A stretch of DNA of 64,000 bases from JAXHUA01 sp034189695 (GTDB taxonomy: Bacteria > Chloroflexota > Dehalococcoidia > E44-bin15). The position numbers and the translations under genes are program-made. The DNA lies in the NCBI GenBank assembly GCA_034189695.1, contig JAXHUA010000141.1:1-64000 (forward strand), read 5' to 3'. Positions 56,360-64,000 of this stretch are shown here, in pieces; within the stretch, counting starts at the first letter, position 1; every line of letters begins with the position of its first letter. The notes beneath the pieces were generated by a model that saw only the letters and a list, made by a program, of their open reading frames with translations, searched no databases and was not told where the DNA came from.

Positions 56360-58309
56360 TCAGGGCAGGCCCAAGGCCATTCTCAGCGTGTAGTCGGCGG
56401 TGGCTGGGCCCCATCCATGCGCGAGGGCCAGGACGCGGCGTCTTGCGCCGCACAGGCCCGCCTGAGGGGACGTCACGTCGATGACGTCGAACAGGTCCTG
56501 GCCGCAGTTCATCGGGGCCAGGAGTTCGCCCCCGAGCCTCTCCATCTCGGCGTCTCTGATGACTGCAACGCCCCGCTGATGCGCCTTGTCGGTCGTGTCG
56601 AGGTTGATGTCCTGTACCTGCACGAGCCGGTCGCAGACATCTTCGATGTCGTTCCAGCTCCACTCCTCGGTCATCAGGGCATCGCCGAATACCTGGGCTC
56701 GGTTGGCGGAAGCGATCTCCTCCCGGTAGCGCCCGCGAAGGATGGCATGGTCCGTGCCGTAGCTGTACGTGCTCTCGTCGCTTGCCTGCGGGTTCGTCAG
56801 GTAGGCCTTCTGGGCGATGAACAGTATGACGTCGGGGACCATGTCGAGCAGGCGCTGCACGGCGGTGAGGGCGCTCTGGCCGGGATGAATGGTGAAGGCG
56901 GGCGTCTGGATTATGGCGCTGGAGGGCGAGTACGAGGTGAGTTCGAGACCGGCCCGGGCGAAGAGGAAGGAGAGAAGCTGGAAGATGTTGCGTGCGCCTG
57001 CCTGCCAGGTGAACTGCCTCCTGGCGCGCCAGCGTTCCAGCAGTGACCACCCATCGCGGGCATGCAGGACGAAGGTGCTGTGCCCGGGCGCGGTGACGTG
57101 CTCCCACGCTTCCAGCCAGAAGGCGGGCGCGGTTGCGGACTTGGGGCCTTCGGAGGTGTGGTAGCCCAGGCGGAGGACGGCCTCGCTGCCCGGAGTGATT
57201 GGGGACTGGGGGTCGTTGTAGCGGCCGTCGTCGTTGCGCAGGGTGAGTTGAAGGCGCCCCGAGAAAGGCCGGATGGCGGTTGTCAGGGCGATGACGTCGT
57301 CGGAGAGCTCTACGGACTGGGGGAGTATTCGGGCGCGCCACACGGCGTACGGGGCGCAGAGCCAGGCGTGGGAGGCGTCGTGGGTCAGGACGACGCCGTA
57401 GGCGCTGTCGAGGTTGAAGGGCACCGGCTCGCGCCACAGGCTGGAGATGAAATCGGCGCTGGGGAGTGAATGGCTCCAGTGGGGGCGCGAGTATGGCTCG
57501 TCGCCGGCGTAGCGTTCGACGAAGAAGAGCCGGCAGACGTCGGGGATGTCCAGCGAGGGTGCGAGGTACTCGGTGTACGAGTCGGCGCTGGCGGCGATGA
57601 CCTCCTGCAGCTCGGACCACGAGTCGGGGGCCATGGTGTAGCCGTCGCCCAGGACGCACGTCCACAGCCCTGGCCCGCCGGCGGCGTCAACGCCGCTCAC
57701 CGCCGCGTTCCAGTCTCCAAAATGGACCACGGCGATGCCGGTCACGGCGGTGAGCGTGCTAGTCCAGGGTGCCGGCTGCTCCCAGACGCCTCCGATGCGG
57801 CGGCGCCGGTAGACTGTCGCCCCGTCGGAATACAGGACCAGCGCATCGCCGTTCGCCTTGAAGCAGGCGGCCACGCGGTAGTCGGCGCAGTCGCCGCCGA
57901 TGTAGGTCATGTCGATGGGGTCGCCCCAGGTGTCGCCGCAGGTTGTGCTCTCCCTGCGCCGCAGCCAGCCGGTGCTCTGCACCCAGAAGGCGAGGACCTC
58001 ATTGCCCCGCGAGCATACGGCCACGTCGGAGCCGGTGTAGCCCCAGTAGTACCAGTGTGAGAAGTCGCTCTCCGGCCCGGGGTCGGGGACGCGCTGGCGA
58101 TAGATGCCGCCTCCGCCCCTGAGCCGTACCAGGCTGCCGTCGCCGGGCATGGTGGCGTCCGTGTGGCAGTCGGGCTCCTCGCCGCTGTACAGCCGCTCCC
58201 ATCGCAGGCGGGTGGCTGCCCCGAGCTTCTCGACCAGTTCTACCCTGAGGTACGGCCTGGCCGTGGCGCTCCTCTGGGCGGCCAGCAAAGCGCTCGGCAG
58301 TGCTCTCAT
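56360..58309 (-). CDS. Large phage tail protein
   Basis: A 649-residue protein of the phage operon, following the 91-residue membrane gene by nine bases. Its first half has repeated beta-rich motifs (WGYTGSDVAVCSRGNEVLAF, YSDGATVYRRRRIGG), suggesting a propeller or fibre-like fold. The second half contains IRPFSGRLQLTLRNDDGRYND and AGARNIFQLLSFLFARAGLE, resembling baseplate hub or tail-tip domains. A 737-residue frame overlapping it on the same strand reads as low complexity and is a shadow. No enzymatic motif is visible. The most likely role is tail tip or baseplate. Confidence 0.6.
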   Translation of the reverse strand: MRALPSALLAAQRSATARPYLRVELVEKLGAATRLRWERLYSGEEPDCHTDATMPGDGSLVRLRGGGGIYRQRVPDPGPESDFSHWYYWGYTGSDVAVCSRGNEVLAFWVQSTGWLRRRESTTCGDTWGDPIDMTYIGGDCADYRVAACFKANGDALVLYSDGATVYRRRRIGGVWEQPAPWTSTLTAVTGIAVVHFGDWNAAVSGVDAAGGPGLWTCVLGDGYTMAPDSWSELQEVIAASADSYTEYLAPSLDIPDVCRLFFVERYAGDEPYSRPHWSHSLPSADFISSLWREPVPFNLDSAYGVVLTHDASHAWLCAPYAVWRARILPQSVELSDDVIALTTAIRPFSGRLQLTLRNDDGRYNDPQSPITPGSEAVLRLGYHTSEGPKSATAPAFWLEAWEHVTAPGHSTFVLHARDGWSLLERWRARRQFTWQAGARNIFQLLSFLFARAGLELTSYSPSSAIIQTPAFTIHPGQSALTAVQRLLDMVPDVILFIAQKAYLTNPQASDESTYSYGTDHAILRGRYREEIASANRAQVFGDALMTEEWSWNDIEDVCDRLVQVQDINLDTTDKAHQRGVAVIRDAEMERLGGELLAPMNCGQDLFDVIDVTSPQAGLCGARRRVLALAHGWGPATADYTLRMALGLP

Positions 58310-58318
58310 GTCGCCGCC

Positions 58319-58594
58319 TCAGCGGGAGGCGAGATCTCGAGCGGCGGCTATCGCCTCGCTGAACTCGCGGCCCACGTTCTCGAACGCCTGCGTTATCTCA
58401 CGGCGTTGCTCCGGAGTCGTGGTCGGCTCCTCGAGGGCGTGGTGCATGCTCAGGCCGCACACGCCGAGGGCCACCACGGCCTCGGAGGTCTCCTTGAGCA
58501 GCGTCAGGCCCTTGCGCCATTTTGCCCCCAGGAGCCCCGACACGATGCCCAGCAGGGGCACGATGATGGTGGCTGCGATCTCCCATGCGCTCAT
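58319..58594 (-). CDS. Small membrane protein, holin-like
   Basis: A 91-residue protein with one strong N-terminal hydrophobic segment (MSAWEIAATIIVPLLGIVSG), then KWRKGLTLLKE and a long charged helical tail. Size, single membrane helix and position between head and tail genes resemble phage holins or tail-associated membrane proteins. GGAGGA precedes the ATG by six bases. Lysis function is not proven, and no endolysin gene is seen next to it. Confidence 0.55.
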   Translation of the reverse strand: MSAWEIAATIIVPLLGIVSGLLGAKWRKGLTLLKETSEAVVALGVCGLSMHHALEEPTTTPEQRREITQAFENVGREFSEAIAAARDLASR

Positions 58595-58675
58595 GTTCTG
58601 TTCCTCCTTTCGTTTGGTGCTGGTTGTCGGTTTACGGCCTTTCGATGGGGCGGTGGGTGATTGAGGTGGGGGCCT

Positions 58676-58763
58676 GGGGCCGTTCATGCCCCTCACTTCG
58701 CTCGGGACAAGGTTCGACAGGCCTGCCCTGAGCTTGTCGAAGGGCTCACCACGAACGGCTGGG
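58676..58763 (+). repeat. 88-bp inverted repeat, copy A
   Basis: Matches 61475-61562 exactly in opposite orientation over 88 bp. It contains the 19-bp core CCCTGAGCTTGTCGAAGGG (58726-58744), also found at 59965-59983 and, in reverse, at 61423-61441 and 61494-61512. It is non-coding and lies between the small membrane gene and the next gene. Confidence 0.9.
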
Positions 58764-58833
58764 GTGTGGCCACTGGGCGACGTGGGCCGTTGATGCCTCT
58801 GAGTTCGTCCACTGCTGCCTCGCCGTTCATGGG

Positions 58834-59172
58834 TCACACCAGGGCGAGCAGGGTGTCGGGCACCGGGCGCGCGGCGTGGCGGTAGTGACCTGCCAGGTGC
58901 CTGGCCGCGCTGAGTATCCGCTCGGGCGCTGCGCTGACTCTCTCGCCTCGGTGGCCGCCGGGGGACAGCGCCGCCACCGCGGCCGGCATGCGGTCCCAGT
59001 CGACGGTCTTCTCGACGTCGAGCTTCCCCTTGAGGGCGCGGAAGATGGCCCGGGTGTGGTGTGGCAGCTTCCACGTGTCGGGGTCGTCCGGGTCGCCCAC
59101 GATGGCGAACGCGTCGCTGGGAAGGCCGTCCTTGGTCGGCGGGAGACCTTCTTTCACTCTGGCGTTGGACAT
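58834..59172 (-). CDS. Unknown small phage-operon protein
   Basis: A 112-residue protein beginning SNARVKEGLPPTKDGLPSDAF with the segment AFAIVGDPDDPDTWKLPHHT, a short pattern I associate with proteins of phage head modules but cannot assign. It is mostly polar, without a signal peptide or catalytic motif. GGAGG lies five bases before the ATG, indicating that it is a real gene of the operon. Confidence 0.65.
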   Translation of the reverse strand: MSNARVKEGLPPTKDGLPSDAFAIVGDPDDPDTWKLPHHTRAIFRALKGKLDVEKTVDWDRMPAAVAALSPGGHRGERVSAAPERILSAARHLAGHYRHAARPVPDTLLALV

Positions 59173-59225
59173 CGCTACCTCCTTTCCAGGCCGGGGCGGA
59201 GCTGATGCTCCTCCCTAACCGGATG

Positions 59226-59858
59226 CTATGGCCCTGGGTCTGTGGAGAGGCCCCTGATGGGTGCCGCCGGAGTGTAGAGGCGGGTGCCCCTCACCTTGCC
59301 GCGTCGCCCGAGCCTCCTCAGTTCCTCCCTGAAGTGGGACAGCCTTTGCCGTCCCTCGACGGCAAAGCGGTCGGGCGTGTCGATGCCGCCAAGGTTGACC
59401 TGGTTGATGGCGAAGGCGGCCCACTCCACCAGGGCATACCCTTCGGCGCCGTTGGCTATCAGGTCCTCAAAAGGTGGTGGGATGGTCGAGGTGTCGCCGT
59501 CGAGGGTGTGGAGCTTGCCGTAGGCGACGCGGCAGTCGGAGCCGTCGGGCACTTCGTCGCCGAGCACCGTGAGCGTGTCTTTCCAGATGGCGAAGCGCTG
59601 GTAGCACGGCGGGAAGCGGCCCACGGGGTACTCGGCCGCCTGGACGAGGACGCGGTCGGACAGGGTCGAGATGTCGATCTCACGCGAGCCCTCGGTGGTG
59701 GGCAGGAGCGCCGTTTGCTCCTGCGGCACCGCCAGCGAGAACTCCCGCACCGCGTGGGCGATGTGGCGGTCGAGTTCGTCGTCGCTCCAGCGTCGGTTCT
59801 CCGGGTCCTCGTCGTGCAGGTCCCGTCTGACTGTGCAGCGCATCTCGCTCAGGTCCAT
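59226..59858 (-). CDS. Phage head-tail adaptor-like protein
   Basis: A 210-residue protein beginning MDLSEMRCTVRRDLHDEDPE, with the helical WSDDELDRHIAHAVREFSL, which matches the pattern of head-tail adaptor or connector proteins (gp6-like, DUF4054-like): short N-terminal helices followed by a mixed domain. Position directly after the capsid gene in the operon supports this. AAGGAGA is six bases before the ATG. It would bridge the portal ring to the tail; no portal gene is seen. Confidence 0.6.
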   Translation of the reverse strand: MDLSEMRCTVRRDLHDEDPENRRWSDDELDRHIAHAVREFSLAVPQEQTALLPTTEGSREIDISTLSDRVLVQAAEYPVGRFPPCYQRFAIWKDTLTVLGDEVPDGSDCRVAYGKLHTLDGDTSTIPPPFEDLIANGAEGYALVEWAAFAINQVNLGGIDTPDRFAVEGRQRLSHFREELRRLGRRGKVRGTRLYTPAAPIRGLSTDPGP

Positions 59859-59964
59859 CTACGCTCTCCTTCTGTCTTCACTCCCCCCTCCCTCCCGCTT
59901 CCTCCCTCCCGCGAGGGGAGGGAGGAACCGCTCCACACTCCCTTGAGGGAGAGGGCAAGGCCTG

Positions 59965-59983
59965 CCCTGAGCTTGTCGAAGGG
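59965..59983 (+). repeat. REP-like core, isolated copy
   Basis: CCCTGAGCTTGTCGAAGGG in the gap between the capsid and adaptor genes, the same 19-bp core as the 88-bp inverted pair. Hairpins of other sequence lie next to it. Confidence 0.75.
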
Positions 59984-60014
59984 GTGAGGGTGAAACGCCC
60001 GCATGGGCGAGTCG

Positions 60015-60917
60015 CTACGAGCCAACCGGCCTCACGCCGATGAGGCGCGCCAGCTTCACGGTGCTGAAGAGCGCCAGGCCGACGTACCACTTGATGCGCG
60101 TCCGCGTGGCGTCCTTGGCCTCGAGCTGGCCGACGCGCTCCACCTGTATCCCGCCGGGCGCGGTCAACCCGCACAGCGCCCCCTCGCCCATCTGGAAGGC
60201 GTAGATGGTGGAACAGTCGGAGCTGGTGCCGACGACCTTGTTGTCGCCTACCCAGTCGCTGATGGCCACCGGGATGCCGTTGTACAGCTCGATGAACGCG
60301 CCCCAGTCGTCGCGCTCCACCTGGAGGTACGAGCCGGCGGCGCGGGAGAGCTGGTTGAGGCTTCGGCGGGTGCGTCGGCTCATGAGCAGCAGCTCCGGCT
60401 TGCCCCCTTTGACCATGTCTACCAGCTCATCGAGCTTGTCGAGCGTGAGTGCTCCGCCGTTGTCGCCCATGGAGAGCGTCTGGCCGGTGGTCTGGCATAT
60501 CTTGTCGACGCCCTCGAAGTCCTTGGATGCCCCGGTGCCCAGCCCGTTGATGAAGGTGTCCTCGAACTCGTGGCGCACCGCCTTGGCGTTCAGCTCGACC
60601 ACCGCCGCCTCGACGTCCTGGAGATTGGAGCGGGTCGCCTTGATGAAGTTGTCCACGTCGGCGTTGGCCCCGACGATCTCCAGCCCGGCGGTCACCTGCT
60701 CGAGGGTGGGCGCCGTCTCCGCGCTCCACTCCTCGTTCTCGTCGTACCACGCCACGGTGGGCAGGGTGCTCTCACGGTTGTACGTCAGGCCGTTGCCCAC
60801 GATCTCAATGAAGGGCAGCTTCTGAAGGACGGGGGAGTCCTTGATGATGGTCTCGATGACGCCCAGAAGCAGGACGTCGTTCGACAGTTTGGATGCTTCG
60901 GCGAGTGTGATAGCCAT
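60015..60917 (-). CDS. Phage major capsid protein
   Basis: A 300-residue protein recognised as a major capsid (HK97-fold) family member. It begins AITLAEASKLSNDVLLLGVI and includes LPFIEIVGNGLTYNRESTLP, then NGLGTGASKDFEGVDKICQT and KARLIGVRPVGS-like ending. The preceding gene supplies a scaffold-like coiled coil, as in many phages. No protease motif is present. GGAGG lies eight bases before the ATG. Together with the adaptor and tail genes it makes a head-tail structural set. Confidence 0.85.
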   Translation of the reverse strand: MAITLAEASKLSNDVLLLGVIETIIKDSPVLQKLPFIEIVGNGLTYNRESTLPTVAWYDENEEWSAETAPTLEQVTAGLEIVGANADVDNFIKATRSNLQDVEAAVVELNAKAVRHEFEDTFINGLGTGASKDFEGVDKICQTTGQTLSMGDNGGALTLDKLDELVDMVKGGKPELLLMSRRTRRSLNQLSRAAGSYLQVERDDWGAFIELYNGIPVAISDWVGDNKVVGTSSDCSTIYAFQMGEGALCGLTAPGGIQVERVGQLEAKDATRTRIKWYVGLALFSTVKLARLIGVRPVGS

Positions 60918-60920
60918 CGG

Positions 60921-61391
60921 CTATGCCTCCTTTCCCAGTGCGTAGTGGATCTTCTCCCTGGGGGACATGGCGGACAGATCGGGGACGGCGCGCTCCGGGG
61001 CGCCGGCCGGCACGTGCGTCGCCTTGAGGTCTTCCTCCAGTGTTTGCCGCACCCGCCCCGCCATATCCCGTGCCCGGTCGAGTGACGCGTCGATGTCGGC
61101 GATGGTCGCGCCGGCGACCATCTCCTCCGGGATCTGCGGGTTGGCGGCGACGAGCGCCGCGCGGTAGCTGGCCACCGCCTCATGCAGCGTTTCGGTCGCC
61201 GCCGCCAGCTCGGCGTCCCTCTCATCGAGCGCCGCCTTCATCGAGGTCAGCTCCTGCTGGCCGGCGTCGTTCGCCGCCAGCGCCTCGGCAAGCTGCGCCT
61301 GGAGTTCGCCGAGCCTGGCGTCTCTCTCCCCAAGCTGCGCTTTCAAGCCCTCCAGTTCCGTCTGTACCATTGCAGTCTCTTCCTCGTTCAT
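60921..61391 (-). CDS. Scaffold-like coiled-coil protein
   Basis: A 156-residue acidic protein that is almost entirely a coiled coil (LEGLKAQLGERDARLGELQA, then AALDERDAELAAATETLHEA), ending in the short SPREKIHYALGKEA. Small acidic coiled-coil proteins immediately before a capsid gene usually act as scaffolding or delta domains. The ATG at 61391 follows GGAGG by six bases; the segment starting MVQTELEG is a shorter alternative. It is the first gene of the minus-strand phage operon; no terminase or portal lies upstream. Confidence 0.7.
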   Translation of the reverse strand: MNEEETAMVQTELEGLKAQLGERDARLGELQAQLAEALAANDAGQQELTSMKAALDERDAELAAATETLHEAVASYRAALVAANPQIPEEMVAGATIADIDASLDRARDMAGRVRQTLEEDLKATHVPAGAPERAVPDLSAMSPREKIHYALGKEA

Positions 61392-61422
61392 TCCTGGCCT
61401 CCTTGAAAGTCTTCGCTTTCAC

Positions 61423-61441
61423 CCCTTCGACAAGCTCAGGG
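61423..61441 (-). repeat. REP-like core, copy C
   Basis: CCCTTCGACAAGCTCAGGG, the reverse complement of the 19-bp core, just upstream of the scaffold-like gene. Confidence 0.75.
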
Positions 61442-61474
61442 CGAACCGTTGGCAAGGTCGTGGTGAGCCGCCGG

Positions 61475-61562
61475 CCCAGCCGTTCGTGGTGAGCCCTTCG
61501 ACAAGCTCAGGGCAGGCCTGTCGAACCTTGTCCCGAGCGAAGTGAGGGGCATGAACGGCCCC
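61475..61562 (-). repeat. 88-bp inverted repeat, copy D
   Basis: Exact reverse complement of 58676-58763 over 88 bp, with the 19-bp core at 61494-61512. It lies upstream of the phage operon in the gap before the restriction-modification gene. Confidence 0.9.
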
Positions 61563-61832
61563 GGGCGAACGCTTGGCACTCACCCTAGCCCTCTCCCGTC
61601 AAGGGAGAGGGAATGTGCTGCCGCGAGCCGCGGGAGGTGCAACTGTCCTCCCTCCCCCAGAAGGAGGGGGATGCCTCCTTCACTCGCCAGCGTGCCACGC
61701 ACTCTCACGCTCCCCGCTGGCGACTGCACCGAGGATAGAACACATGTTCTACGCGCGTCAAGCCAGAAATGTCACGGTTGACATGCTTGAGAGCGGCCAC
61801 TACCATTGTGGTGCTCGCATAGGAGGCGTTGG
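61563..61832. other. Repeat-rich gap before the restriction-modification gene
   Basis: No gene is visible. It holds a short hairpin (CCCTCTCCC paired with GGGAGAGGG near 61590-61611) and an inverted repeat AGAACA-CA-TGTTCT (61737-61750). Together with the repeats to its left, 440 bases between the two divergent operons are free of genes. Confidence 0.5.
61778..61806 (+). promoter_or_regulatory. Promoter of the restriction-modification gene
   Basis: TTGACA (61778-61783), a 17-bp spacer and TACCAT (61801-61806), followed by AGGAGG six bases before the ATG. The inverted repeat AGAACA-CA-TGTTCT (61737-61750) lies about 28 bp before the -35. Confidence 0.6.
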
Positions 61833-64000
61833 ATGGCAGCGGACCTCAAGCCGCTCCGGGAGTACGCACGCGCGGTGGCGCGGGAACTGGGGGTGGGCAA
61901 CACCACGGAGCACAGCCACCGGCCGGCGCTGAAGGGCCTGCTCGAGGCGCTCGACGGCAGGGTCGTGGCGACCAATGAGCCGAAGCGCATAGCCTGTGGT
62001 GCCCCAGACTTCGTGGTCACACGTGGTGCCTCGGTGGTGGGCTACATCGAGGGCAAGGACGTCGGCAGCAGCCTCGACGACGCCGAGCGTTCGGAGCAGA
62101 TGGAGCGCTACCTCCCATCGCTGAGCAACCTGGTGCTCACCGACTACCTCAGCTTCCGCTGGTACGTCGACGGCCACCTGAGGCTATCCGCCCGCCTGGG
62201 CCGGGCGTCACTGTCGGGCAAGGTGCTCGTGGACAGGGACGGCCTCAACGCCGTGGCCGATCTGCTCGCCTCCTTCCTGTGCCACACCGCCGAGGGCGTC
62301 GGCACACCGAGGGAGCTGGCCGAGCGCCTGGCGCGCCTGGCCCGCCTGGCCCGCGGCCTTATCGCCAACGCGATTGCCAGCGAGGCCGAGGCCGGCCCCC
62401 TCCACGGCCAACTGGCCGCGTTCCGTGACAACCTCATTCCCGACCTGAGCCCGGAGCGGTTCGCCGACATGTATGCCCAGACCATGGCCTACGGCCTGTT
62501 CGCCGCGCGCTGCGCCGCGGACGGCGGCTGCTTCACTCGCCAGAACGCCGGGTACCTCCTGCCCCGGACCAACCCCTTCCTGCGCAACCTCTTCGGCGAC
62601 ATCGCCGGCCCGAACCTCGACGACCGAGTCGCCTGGCTCGCCGACGACCTGGCGCAGGTGCTGGCGCAGGCCGACATGGACGCCGTGCTGCGCGATTTCG
62701 GGCGGAGGACGGCCACCGAGGACCCGGTGGTGCATTTCTATGAGACCTTCCTGGGCCGGTACGACCCGAGGGAGCGCCAGGTACGCGGGGTGTACTACAC
62801 CCCCGAGCCGGTGGTGTCCTACATCGTGCGCTCGGTCGACCACCTGCTCAGGACGCGCTTCAACAGCCCCGAGGGCCTGGCCGACCCCCGCGTCCTCATC
62901 CTCGACCCCGCTGTGGGCACCGGCACCTTCCTCTACAGCATAGTCCGGAAGATCCACGAGGCCTTCGTGCGCCAGGGGCAGGGTGGCCTCTGGAACGACT
63001 ACGTGGCCGACCGTCTCCTGCGGCGCCTGTTCGGCTTCGAGCTGCTGATGGCCCCCTACGCCGTGGCCCACCTCAAGCTGGGGCTGCTGCTCCGCGAGAC
63101 CGGCTACCGGTTCCAGGCCGACCAGCGCCTTGGCGTATACCTGACCAACACCCTGGAGGAGGCCTTCACCCGCTCCCAGCTCCTCGCCGGGTTCAACCGC
63201 TACATCGTTGACGAGGCCAACGCCGCCGCGCGCATCAAGAAGGAGAAGCCCATCATGGTGGTGCTGGGCAATCCACCCTACGCGGGCTTCTCCGCCAACG
63301 CGAGCACGCGCATGGTGAAGGAGGGCAGGAGCAAGCGGATGAAGCGTGACTTGACCTGGATTGGCCGCCTCATCCAGGACTACAAGCAGGTCGATGGCGG
63401 GCCGCTGGGAGAGAGGAACCCCAAGTGGTTGCAGGACGACTACGTCAAGTTCATCCGCTTCGGCCAGTGGCGCATCGAGCAGACCGGCCACGGCATCCTC
63501 GCGTTCATCACTAACCACGGCTACCTGGACAACCCGACCTTCCGCGGCATGCGCCAGTCGCTGATGAATACGTTCAGTGACATCTACGTCCTGGATCTCC
63601 ACGGCAACGTGAAGAAGCGCGAGAGCGCGCCCGACGGCGGCCCCGACCAGAACGTGTTCGATATCCAGCAGGGGGTCGCCATCGGCATCTTCGTCAGGGA
63701 GCCTGGCCGGGAGAGGCCCGGGCGGGTGCAGCATGCCGACCTTTGGGGGGCGCGTGGTGACTGGCCCGATCCCGAAGAGGGGACGAAGTACCGCGCGCTC
63801 GCGGAGACGGACGTCTCAACGACCTCTTGGGAGCCCTTGGCCCCCGCGACACCGGCCTATTTCTTCGTGCCCCGGGACGAGGTGCTGGCTGCCGAGTACC
63901 ATCAGGGGTGGAAGGTAACGGACATCTTTCCGCTCCACAGCGCGGGCATCGTCACCGCGCGCGACAGCCTCGCGGTGGCATGGAGCGCGCAGGAAATGTG
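61833..64000 (+). CDS. Single-chain restriction-modification enzyme, truncated by window edge
   Basis: At least 722 residues, still open at the right edge. The N-terminus has a PD-(D/E)xK nuclease pattern: PDF with D59, then E73-G-K75 in YIEGKD. The methyltransferase part carries motif I DPAVGTGTF (from D358) and motif IV NPPY (from N480), those of N6-adenine enzymes. The layout nuclease-methylase-specificity fits type IIG/ISP restriction-modification proteins, with recognition domain beyond the window. There is no helicase between them in the visible part. The ATG follows AGGAGG. It is divergent from the phage operon. Confidence 0.85.
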   Translation, partial: MAADLKPLREYARAVARELGVGNTTEHSHRPALKGLLEALDGRVVATNEPKRIACGAPDFVVTRGASVVGYIEGKDVGSSLDDAERSEQMERYLPSLSNLVLTDYLSFRWYVDGHLRLSARLGRASLSGKVLVDRDGLNAVADLLASFLCHTAEGVGTPRELAERLARLARLARGLIANAIASEAEAGPLHGQLAAFRDNLIPDLSPERFADMYAQTMAYGLFAARCAADGGCFTRQNAGYLLPRTNPFLRNLFGDIAGPNLDDRVAWLADDLAQVLAQADMDAVLRDFGRRTATEDPVVHFYETFLGRYDPRERQVRGVYYTPEPVVSYIVRSVDHLLRTRFNSPEGLADPRVLILDPAVGTGTFLYSIVRKIHEAFVRQGQGGLWNDYVADRLLRRLFGFELLMAPYAVAHLKLGLLLRETGYRFQADQRLGVYLTNTLEEAFTRSQLLAGFNRYIVDEANAAARIKKEKPIMVVLGNPPYAGFSANASTRMVKEGRSKRMKRDLTWIGRLIQDYKQVDGGPLGERNPKWLQDDYVKFIRFGQWRIEQTGHGILAFITNHGYLDNPTFRGMRQSLMNTFSDIYVLDLHGNVKKRESAPDGGPDQNVFDIQQGVAIGIFVREPGRERPGRVQHADLWGARGDWPDPEEGTKYRALAETDVSTTSWEPLAPATPAYFFVPRDEVLAAEYHQGWKVTDIFPLHSAGIVTARDSLAVAWSAQEM

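Noticed and set aside
55452..57665. A 737-residue open frame on the minus strand overlapping the phage tail genes
   Set aside because: It is extremely rich in Arg, Pro, His and Gly, has no ribosome binding site, and overlaps two frames that have sensible composition and starts. It is a high-GC shadow.
62208..63734. A 508-residue minus-strand frame opposite the restriction-modification gene
   Set aside because: The plus strand carries clear nuclease and methyltransferase motifs over the same bases. The reverse frame is repetitive in Val, Gly and Leu and has no family signature.

Overview
The window is a GC-rich bacterial chromosome segment, most likely from a Chloroflexota genome of the class Dehalococcoidia or a close relative. 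That placement is inferred from gene content: hspR with clpC, a TrpB2-type tryptophan synthase beta chain, T-box leaders ahead of ileS and trpB2, an obg-nadD pair, a transketolase split into two genes, and many Cys-anchored lipoproteins with Thr/Pro linkers. No rRNA or tRNA gene is visible to fix it. Promoters of the TTGACA-17-TATAAT type are easy to read, and several genes start 6-7 bases after a -10 box with no ribosome binding site, which suggests leaderless mRNAs.

Layout. 1-5,520: an MFS permease cut by the left edge, then the heat-shock locus (hsp20 divergent from dnaJ-hspR-clpC). 5,560-9,930: a VTT membrane protein and the cluster rpmH-rnpA-yidD-lipoprotein-yidC-jag, for RNA maturation and membrane insertion. 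9,930-16,400: T-box/ileS, an HtrA-like lipoprotein protease, and trpB2 with its own T-box. 16,440-29,550: a lipoprotein, mfd, proBA, split transketolase, an amidohydrolase, thpR, a small zinc ribbon, comF and glyA with an attenuator-like leader. 29,600-35,930: rpsF-ssb-rpsR, a parvulin-like isomerase, hom, a VOC protein, thrC, a flavin reductase and folE. 35,935-40,080: an ABC-2 exporter, then obg and nadD.

40,080-41,750 is an accessory insert. An XRE regulator, pyrE and a small unknown gene lie between nadD and a second, truncated copy of the nadD 3' end, with 115 bp about 96% identical. 42,134-52,951 holds two tandem giant cyclic-di-GMP sensors (PAS/GAF-GGDEF-HD-GYP, about 2,300 and 1,260 residues) in which both catalytic domains look intact. 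gyrB follows, convergent with them.

54,985-61,400 is a phage-derived module: an XRE repressor with a divergent promoter and paired operator half-sites, then a minus-strand operon of scaffold-like, major capsid, head-tail adaptor, small membrane and tail-type genes. No terminase, portal or integrase is visible. REP-like repeats, including a perfect 88-bp inverted pair, bracket the head genes. The right edge holds the start of a large single-chain restriction-modification enzyme on the opposite strand, running off the window.

The accessory block is the least ordinary part. The strongest observations are the nadD 3'-end duplication, the leaderless promoter pattern, the giant sensor pair, and the orphan phage cassette with its operator and possible small RNA.
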